11,663 nucleotides of DNA, taken from positions 1 to 11,663 of the forward strand of contig CAKUSI010000097.1 in assembly GCA_934678955.1 (NCBI GenBank), in the 5' to 3' direction. This document shows, piece by piece, positions 7,063-11,663 of this stretch. This DNA is from an uncultured Austwickia sp. GTDB lineage: Bacteria; Actinomycetota; Actinomycetes; Actinomycetales; Dermatophilaceae. The first letter of the stretch is position 1. Each line of letters starts with the position of its first letter. A program made the position numbers and the translations under genes. The notes beneath the pieces are model-generated. The model was not told the origin of the DNA. It did no database searches and saw only the letters and a program-made list of their open reading frames with translations.

Positions 7063-7103
7063 GTCCTCAGTGTGGCCGATGCGAGACTGGGGGTTCGCGC
7101 TGC

Positions 7104-7110
7104 GAGGAGG
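7104..7110 (+). promoter_or_regulatory. Strong ribosome-binding site for the metallopeptidase gene
   Basis: GAGGAGG is a near-perfect Shine-Dalgarno sequence 4 bases before the GTG at 7115 and 16 before the in-frame ATG at 7127. It favours the GTG, and it rules out the more distant upstream start at 7040. Confidence 0.7.
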
Positions 7111-7114
7111 AGTC

Positions 7115-7474
7115 GTGCCGGTCGAGATGACCCCGTGGGAGTTCGAACAGGCGGTGGCGGACGCGTTGGACGGCGTGCCCCAGGAGTTCCTCGACCTCCT
7201 CGACAACGTCGCGTTCTTCGTCGAGGAGGAGCCCGACGACTCGCTCGGCCCGGACTGCCTCGGCGTGTATGACGGTGTGCCCCAGACCGAGCGTGGGTGG
7301 GACGTCGGGGCGCCGGTGATGCCGGACCGGATCACGATCTTCCGGGGCCCGACGCTGCGCTACTGCGGGAGCCGCGCCGAGGTGGTCGAGGAGGTCCAGG
7401 TGACGGTGATCCACGAGATCGCCCACCATTTCGGGATCGACGATCAGCGGCTCACCGAGCTCGGCTGGGACTAG
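7115..7474 (+). CDS. Minimal zincin-like metallopeptidase family protein (PF06262 type)
   Basis: A 119-residue cytoplasmic protein of the small zincin-like family once called DUF1025. Seen: an N-terminal helical part with MTPWEFEQAVADALDGVPQEF (5-25) and a central segment LGVYDGVPQTERG (49-61), which matches the family's GxYxGxPxTxR pattern. DRITIFRGPTLRYC follows, then the metal-binding helix HEIAH (100-104) continuing as HFGIDD, where the downstream Asp would be the third zinc ligand. Known: the fold is that of a metalloprotease, but the substrates are not established. There is no signal peptide or membrane segment. The GTG start follows GAGGAGG, and ATG at 7127 is the alternative. The stop TAG (7472-7474) overlaps the stop TAG of the opposite-strand transpeptidase gene in one CTAG. 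Divergent from DUF167. Confidence 0.85.
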   Translation: MPVEMTPWEFEQAVADALDGVPQEFLDLLDNVAFFVEEEPDDSLGPDCLGVYDGVPQTERGWDVGAPVMPDRITIFRGPTLRYCGSRAEVVEEVQVTVIHEIAHHFGIDDQRLTELGWD

Positions 7475-8718
7475 GCGGCAGGCGCGCTTGCCGTCGTCGG
7501 GGTCGGCGTGGCCGTCGAGGATGGTTGGATCGCGGTCCGCGCCTGCCACTGAGGCCACGAATAGAGCCAGACCGGAACGCCGGCGTCTCCCGGGGGCAGC
7601 GGGATGCTCGAACCGGTCGTCTCGACGACATCCCCGATCTGCGCCCGGTCGAACAGCCACGAGGCGTTCGTCGGGGAGAGGTTGATGCAGCCGTGCGACA
7701 CGTTCGCGTAGCCCTGATCGCCCACCGACCAGGGGGCCGAGTGCAGGAACTCCCCACTGTTCGTGATCCGCATCGCCCATTGGACCTTGGTGCGGTAATA
7801 CTCCGGGTCGGACTTGTCGACGCCGAACGTGGAGCTGTCCATCACGATGTTGGGGTGCTTCTCGGTGATGACCTTGGTGCCGCCGCGGGTCTCCCAGCGG
7901 GGGCCAGGGCGGCCGCCGCTGATCGGGAACGTCCCGACGGGCTTCCCGTTCTCGACCAGCCCCATCCGGTGCGACGCCAGGTCGACCTTGAGCACCCGCT
8001 GAGTGCCGATCGTCAGCGTCGCGCCGTTGTCCTCCATCAGGTACGTGCCCGGGGCCACCTGCGTGCCGGCGAGCGGGGCCGACACCTTGATCGCCGTCCC
8101 ACTCGCCCAGTAGGCCTTGGGCCGGTACATCAACGCCGAGTGAGTGGCCCACCCCCAGGCGCCGTCCTGCGCCGGGGTGACCGAGATCTGCATCTTCTTC
8201 TCGATCTCCGCCCGCGCCTCCGGTGAACTGATCGGCGCGTCGAAGGTCACCTGGACGGGCATCCCGGCGCCGACGGTCCAGCCGTCCGGGGTCACGAGGT
8301 AGCCGATCTCCTTCGCCGGAGCCTTCGTCGTGAACGCCGTCGTGGAGGTCGTCTTCTCCCCCGCCTCGTTGCGCGCCGACGCGGTCACGACGTACGTGGT
8401 CTTGGGGATCAGCGTCCCGTTCGACGTCCACGTCCCGTCCTCGCCGCGGGCGCCGGTGACCGTGCGCTTTCCGTCGGCGCTGGTGAGCGTCACGTCTTCG
8501 AGGGTTCCCGAGGTCGTGCCGACGGTGACGGCGGCCAATGGATCGACACCGGTCGCGCCATCTGCGACGGACACCTGCAGGGCCGCCGCCGGCGGGCTCG
8601 CCGGGGCCTGGGCTTCCTGGCCGCCGGGCCCGCATCCTGCGATGAGAGCGGTCACGAGCAGCCCGACCGGGAGCAGTCCGCGAGGTCGGAATGCTGCCGG
8701 GTACCACACGTTGATCAC
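7471..8718 (-). CDS. L,D-transpeptidase lipoprotein with Ig-like domains
   Basis: Forms 3-3 cross-links in peptidoglycan on the outer side of the membrane. The 415 residues begin with a lipoprotein signal (hydrophobic 14-27, lipobox LIAGC with Cys29). A Pro/Ala linker follows, then two Ig-like domains (about 47-130 and 135-238) and the YkuD catalytic domain (about 241-367). Its motif shows H326, then SHGCINL with H342 and nucleophile C344. A short C-terminal extension with SWPQWQAR follows, then a Ser/Thr/Pro/Ala-rich end. The layout resembles mycobacterial LdtMt2 and related enzymes. The GTG start at 8718 has GGCAGG 6-7 bases upstream; an in-frame GTG at 8709 is an alternative. The gene follows the hairpin that ends the ctaCDF operon and probably has its own promoter. 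Its stop shares CTAG with the metallopeptidase gene. Confidence 0.95.
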   Translation of the reverse strand: MINVWYPAAFRPRGLLPVGLLVTALIAGCGPGGQEAQAPASPPAAALQVSVADGATGVDPLAAVTVGTTSGTLEDVTLTSADGKRTVTGARGEDGTWTSNGTLIPKTTYVVTASARNEAGEKTTSTTAFTTKAPAKEIGYLVTPDGWTVGAGMPVQVTFDAPISSPEARAEIEKKMQISVTPAQDGAWGWATHSALMYRPKAYWASGTAIKVSAPLAGTQVAPGTYLMEDNGATLTIGTQRVLKVDLASHRMGLVENGKPVGTFPISGGRPGPRWETRGGTKVITEKHPNIVMDSSTFGVDKSDPEYYRTKVQWAMRITNSGEFLHSAPWSVGDQGYANVSHGCINLSPTNASWLFDRAQIGDVVETTGSSIPLPPGDAGVPVWLYSWPQWQARTAIQPSSTATPTPTTASAPAA

Positions 8719-8759
8719 GGATTGCCTGCCTTCGTCCGGGGCCCCCCTCCGGCCATACC

Positions 8760-8778
8760 GTCATCCAGCATGACATGC
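8760..8778. promoter_or_regulatory. Overlapping palindromes upstream of the transpeptidase gene, possible operator
   Basis: GTCAT-CCAGC-ATGAC (8760-8774) and GCATG-A-CATGC (8768-8778) are perfect inverted repeats that overlap. They lie 42-60 bases upstream of the GTG start, where a promoter would be expected. No clear -10/-35 pair is visible next to them. A binding site for a dimeric regulator is inferred from symmetry and position only. Confidence 0.3.
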
Positions 8779-8801
8779 CCACCCCAGACTCACATAACTA
8801 G

Positions 8802-8832
8802 CGAGGGGGGCGGCCTGTCGCCGCCCCCCTCG
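8802..8832. terminator. 13-bp perfect hairpin after ctaF
   Basis: CGAGGGGGGCGGC (8802-8814) pairs perfectly with GCCGCCCCCCTCG (8820-8832) across the loop CTGTC. It lies about 60 bases beyond the ctaF stop on the minus strand and before the transpeptidase gene, fitting a terminator for the leftward ctaCDF operon. No T-tract is present. Confidence 0.75.
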
Positions 8833-8893
8833 TCAGGGTCCTTCCGCGCCAGTCACACCGCGCGTTGTCCGGGCCCGCAGACTCGATAGATGC

Positions 8894-9310
8894 TCAGATG
8901 CCCAAGTCGCCGTGGAAGTACTCGAAGGTCCAGCCGAGCAGCGCGATGATCCCGAACACCACACCGACGATGAAGATCCACCAGCCGACCGCCAGCCCGA
9001 GGAACAGCAGGAGGGCCGAACCGCCGAGGAAGAGCGGCCACCAGCTGTACGGGCTGAAGAAGCCGTAGTCACCCTCTGCGTCGGAGATCTCGCCCGCCGG
9101 GTCGTCTTCCGGCCGCGCGTCGAGTTTGCGTGCCGTGTTTCCCAGGTAGAAGCCGATCATCCCGGTCATCAACGCGACCAGGAGCAGGCAGACGACCCCG
9201 ACCCATTCGATTCCCTCAGGCGCGAATGCGTGGGTGGCCCACCCGTAGATGGCCGCGACGATGAAGAACGGAATGGAACCCCACTGGAAGAGTTTGGCCT
9301 CGACGCTCAT
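8894..9310 (-). CDS. ctaF: Cytochrome c oxidase subunit IV, actinobacterial type
   Basis: A 138-residue membrane subunit of the aa3 oxidase found in Actinobacteria (family Cyt_c_ox_IV). It binds no cofactor and is thought to stabilise the complex. Seen: four predicted helices (about 8-27, 33-56, 90-108 and 109-128). They are split by a polar loop with [20 protein letters not shown] (68-87), the family's most conserved stretch, then YSWWPL. The start [10 protein letters not shown] is set by GGGAGGG about 6 bases upstream (9317-9323). The ATG overlaps the ctaD stop by four bases (ATGA). The longer open frame further upstream reads through ctaD in the wrong frame and was discarded. Last gene of the ctaCDF operon; its transcript ends at the hairpin 8802-8832. 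Confidence 0.93.
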   Translation of the reverse strand: MSVEAKLFQWGSIPFFIVAAIYGWATHAFAPEGIEWVGVVCLLLVALMTGMIGFYLGNTARKLDARPEDDPAGEISDAEGDYGFFSPYSWWPLFLGGSALLLFLGLAVGWWIFIVGVVFGIIALLGWTFEYFHGDLGI

Positions 9311-11082
9311 CGCTGACCCTCCCGCTGCTTCGCCGTGCCGCCGCCCTCGCCGTCGGGGTCGGGCCCGACCTCGGGCTCGCCGTACAGCTGGTCGAGGACG
9401 CCCTTGTCGGGGGTCGGGCTGTCCAGGTCCTCCACGTCCGGGTGGTGCAGGTCGAACGCGGGCCGCTCGGAGCGGATACGCGGAATCCGATCGAAGTTGT
9501 GCCGCGGCGGCGGGCAGGAGGTCGCCCACTCCAGCGAGGCGCCGTAGCCCCACGGGTCGTCCACCGTCACGCGGCGGTTCTCCTTGAACGTCTTCCAGAC
9601 GTTGTAGAAGAACGGCAGCATCGACGCGGCGAGCAGGAAGGAAGCGACCGTCGAGATCTGGTTGAACAGCTGGAAGTTGTCCTCCACCATGTAGTCGCCG
9701 TAGCGGCGGGCCATGCCCTGCACGCCCAGCCAGTGCTGGATCAGGAACGTGCCGTGGAAGCCGAAGAACAACATCCAGAAGTGGATCTTGCCGAGCGTCT
9801 CGTCCAGCATCAGGCCGGAGATCTTGGGCCACCAGAAGTAGTAGCCCGCGAACATCGCGAACACCACCGTGCCGAACACCGTGTAGTGGAAGTGCGCGAC
9901 GACGAAGTAGCTGTCGGACAGGTGGAAGTCCAGGGCAGGGGCGGCCAGCATGACGCCCGTCAGTCCGCCGAAGAGGAAGGTCACGATGAAGCCGAGCGCC
10001 CAGAGCATGGGCGTCTCGAAGGTCAATGACCCGCCCCACATCGTGCCGATCCAGTTGAAGAACTTCACGCCGGTCGGCACCGCGATCAGCATCGTCATCA
10101 CGGCGAAGAACGGGAGGAGCACCTGGCCGGTCACGTACATGTGGTGCGCCCACACCGTCATCGACAGGGCGGCGATCGCGATCGTCGCGAAGATCAGGCC
10201 CTTGTAACCGAAGATCGGCTTGCGCGAGAACACCGGCAGGATCTCGCTGATGATGCCGAAGAACGGCAGCGCGATGATGTAGACCTCCGGGTGCCCGAAG
10301 AACCAGAACAGGTGCTGGTAGAGGATCGGGCCGTTGTTCTCCGGGTCGTAGATGTGCATCCCGTAGAGACGGTCACCGGCGAGGCCCAGGAAGGCTGCGG
10401 CCAGGACCGGGAAGACCATCAGGACGAGGATCGACGTGACCAGGGCGGTCCACGTGAAGATCGGCAGCCGGAACATCGTCATGCCGGGGGCGCGCATACA
10501 CACGATGGTGGTGATGAAGTTGACCCCACCCATGATCGTGCCGAAGCCGGTCATACCGAAGCCGAGCACCCACAGGTCACCGCCGAGACTCGGGGTGAAC
10601 GTGGCGTTGGACAACGGCGCGTAGGCGAACCAGCCGAACGATGCCGCGCCCTCGGGCACCAGGAAGCCGGCGCTGGCCATGAGGCCGCCGAACAGGTACA
10701 GCCAGTAGGCCAGCATGTTCAGGCGCGGGAACGCGACGTCGGGGGCGCCGATCTGCAGCGGGAGCAGCGCGTTCGTGAAGCCGGCGAAGAGCGGCGTCGC
10801 GAAGAGCAACAGCATGATCGAGCCGTGCATCGTGAACATCTGGTTGAACTGCTCCAGGTTGTGCACCACCTGGAGACCCGGCTCGAACAGCTCCGCGCGG
10901 ATCACGAGCGCCATCAGGCCCGCGAACACGAAGAAGAACATGGCCGTGCCGAAGTACAGGTTGCCGATCACCTTGTGATCGGTGGTCGTCAGCACGGAGA
11001 CGATGCGACGACCCGGCGAGCGCCGCCGAGGCGCGGACGGCGCGAGCGCCGCGTCCCGTGTGGGACTGAGAACGGTCGACAT
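9307..11082 (-). CDS. ctaD: Cytochrome c oxidase subunit I (aa3 type, family A)
   Basis: Catalytic subunit reducing oxygen to water at the heme a3-CuB site and pumping protons. The 591 residues carry about 12 membrane helices. Ligands by motif: H86 (TMHGS) and H399 for heme a, H397 (VAHFHY) for heme a3, and H264 (GHPEVY), H313 and H314 (WAHHMY) for CuB. Y268 is the Tyr expected to cross-link to H264. Proton-path residues fit an A-family enzyme: E266 in GHPEVY, D115 in [11 protein letters not shown], and K340 in PTGVK. After the last helix a soluble tail of about 90 residues includes [20 protein letters not shown] (522-541), as in other actinobacterial CtaD. The start [10 protein letters not shown] has GGAGG about 13 bases upstream. 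Its ATG shares base 11082 with the stop of ctaC (TGATG), and its own stop overlaps ctaF (ATGA), so all three are probably translationally coupled. Confidence 0.98.
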   Translation of the reverse strand: MSTVLSPTRDAALAPSAPRRRSPGRRIVSVLTTTDHKVIGNLYFGTAMFFFVFAGLMALVIRAELFEPGLQVVHNLEQFNQMFTMHGSIMLLLFATPLFAGFTNALLPLQIGAPDVAFPRLNMLAYWLYLFGGLMASAGFLVPEGAASFGWFAYAPLSNATFTPSLGGDLWVLGFGMTGFGTIMGGVNFITTIVCMRAPGMTMFRLPIFTWTALVTSILVLMVFPVLAAAFLGLAGDRLYGMHIYDPENNGPILYQHLFWFFGHPEVYIIALPFFGIISEILPVFSRKPIFGYKGLIFATIAIAALSMTVWAHHMYVTGQVLLPFFAVMTMLIAVPTGVKFFNWIGTMWGGSLTFETPMLWALGFIVTFLFGGLTGVMLAAPALDFHLSDSYFVVAHFHYTVFGTVVFAMFAGYYFWWPKISGLMLDETLGKIHFWMLFFGFHGTFLIQHWLGVQGMARRYGDYMVEDNFQLFNQISTVASFLLAASMLPFFYNVWKTFKENRRVTVDDPWGYGASLEWATSCPPPRHNFDRIPRIRSERPAFDLHHPDVEDLDSPTPDKGVLDQLYGEPEVGPDPDGEGGGTAKQREGQR

Positions 11083-11663
11083 CAGTTGTTGGTCCCCTCC
11101 GGCGTCCACTGCTGCGGCAGCAGCTTCTGGTCAAATGGCTGGAGCCCGGCCCGGCTGAGGCTGTTGTCCAGCCGACCCGTCTGGCCCCTGTCGCGCAGCG
11201 ACTGCAGGTGCGCGTCGTACTCCTGCTGCGAGACGACCCTCACGTTGAACAGCATCGTCGCGTGGTATTGACCGCACAACTCCGCACACTTGCCCTGGTA
11301 GGTCCCCTCGACGGTCGGGACGACCTGGAAACGGTTCACCTTGCCCGGGATCATGTCGAGCTTCTGTTGGAACGCAGGCACCCAGAAGGAGTGGATGACG
11401 TCGCGGGCCGTCAGGACGAACTCGGCGCGCTGGTTCACCGGGAGGTAGAGCGTCGGCAGGGTCTCCTCGACGCCGTGCTGACCGGTGAGCTGCGCCTGCA
11501 CGCCCGAGTCCCAGACCTCTCCCTCGACGTAGTTGAAGTCCCAGCTCCACTGCTTGCCGACGACGTTGACCGTCACGTCGGGCTGTTGGCTGGTGTCGAG
11601 GAGGACGGCCTCGTCGCGGGCCGTGAAGTAGAAGAGGACGCCCACCATGAAGATCGGCACGAC
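11082..11663 (-). CDS. ctaC: Cytochrome c oxidase subunit II, 5' end outside window
   Basis: Subunit II holds the binuclear CuA centre, which accepts electrons from cytochrome c, here the QcrC domains. The visible 193 residues begin inside the second membrane helix ([13 protein letters not shown]) and continue into the cupredoxin domain. It has the aromatic KQWSWDFNY (37-45 of the visible part), thought to lie on the path from CuA to heme a. The CuA ligands are H91 (DVIHSFWVP), C126, E128, C130, H134 and M137 ([12 protein letters not shown], at about 11253-11288). The frame is open to the window edge, so the signal peptide, first helix and start lie beyond 11663. The visible GTG at 11660 is inside the helix and is unlikely to be the start. 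The C-terminus ends after a polar tail without a cytochrome c domain. First visible gene of the ctaCDF operon. Confidence 0.97.
   Translation of the reverse strand, partial: VVPIFMVGVLFYFTARDEAVLLDTSQQPDVTVNVVGKQWSWDFNYVEGEVWDSGVQAQLTGQHGVEETLPTLYLPVNQRAEFVLTARDVIHSFWVPAFQQKLDMIPGKVNRFQVVPTVEGTYQGKCAELCGQYHATMLFNVRVVSQQEYDAHLQSLRDRGQTGRLDNSLSRAGLQPFDQKLLPQQWTPEGTNN

Noticed and set aside
9311..10153. Long extension of ctaF into ctaD
   Set aside because: The segment is an out-of-frame reading of ctaD. A strong ribosome site precedes MSVEAKLF at 9310.

Overview
This window is a GC-rich stretch with dense coding, GTG as well as ATG starts, one-base and four-base gene overlaps, and hairpins without T-tracts. 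Together with the gene set (a diheme cytochrome c QcrC fused to the membrane, a three-helix Rieske QcrA, a QcrB with a long soluble tail, and the four-helix oxidase subunit CtaF), this points to an actinobacterium. An aerobic member of the Micrococcales or a relative is the best guess, but the species cannot be read from the sequence alone.

Left part (1-1956): the end of a small Lrp/AsnC-type ligand-binding (RAM) domain protein runs rightward. It converges on a leftward pair: trpD (anthranilate phosphoribosyltransferase) and, upstream of it and overlapping by one base, a stand-alone, partly degenerate response-regulator receiver domain. The 187-base gap between lrp and trpD carries a 14-bp tandem repeat and an imperfect hairpin.

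Centre left (2162-6693): a rightward operon ctaE-qcrC-qcrA-qcrB. It encodes oxidase subunit III and the whole cytochrome bcc complex (menaquinol:cytochrome c oxidoreductase). It ends in a 17-bp perfect hairpin.

Centre right (6787-8718): three genes not obviously tied to respiration. They are a DUF167/YggU protein (leftward), a minimal HExxH zincin-like metallopeptidase (rightward) and a lipoprotein L,D-transpeptidase with Ig-like domains (leftward). The last two end tail to tail, with their stop codons sharing the same CTAG tetranucleotide.

Right part (8894-11663): a leftward operon ctaC (5' end outside the window)-ctaD-ctaF for subunits II, I and IV of the aa3-type cytochrome c oxidase. The genes overlap at their stop/start codons and are followed by a 13-bp perfect hairpin.

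Together ctaE, qcrCAB and ctaCDF supply the core of the actinobacterial bcc-aa3 supercomplex. QcrB oxidises menaquinol, QcrA's iron-sulfur cluster and QcrC's two hemes carry electrons to the CuA centre of CtaC, and CtaD reduces oxygen to water. The genes are core and syntenic in type. I see no mobile element, phage, CRISPR, tRNA or rRNA, and no clear novel system. The points most worth checking are the degenerate receiver protein next to ctaE and trpD, the shared stop codons, and the small non-coding repeats.
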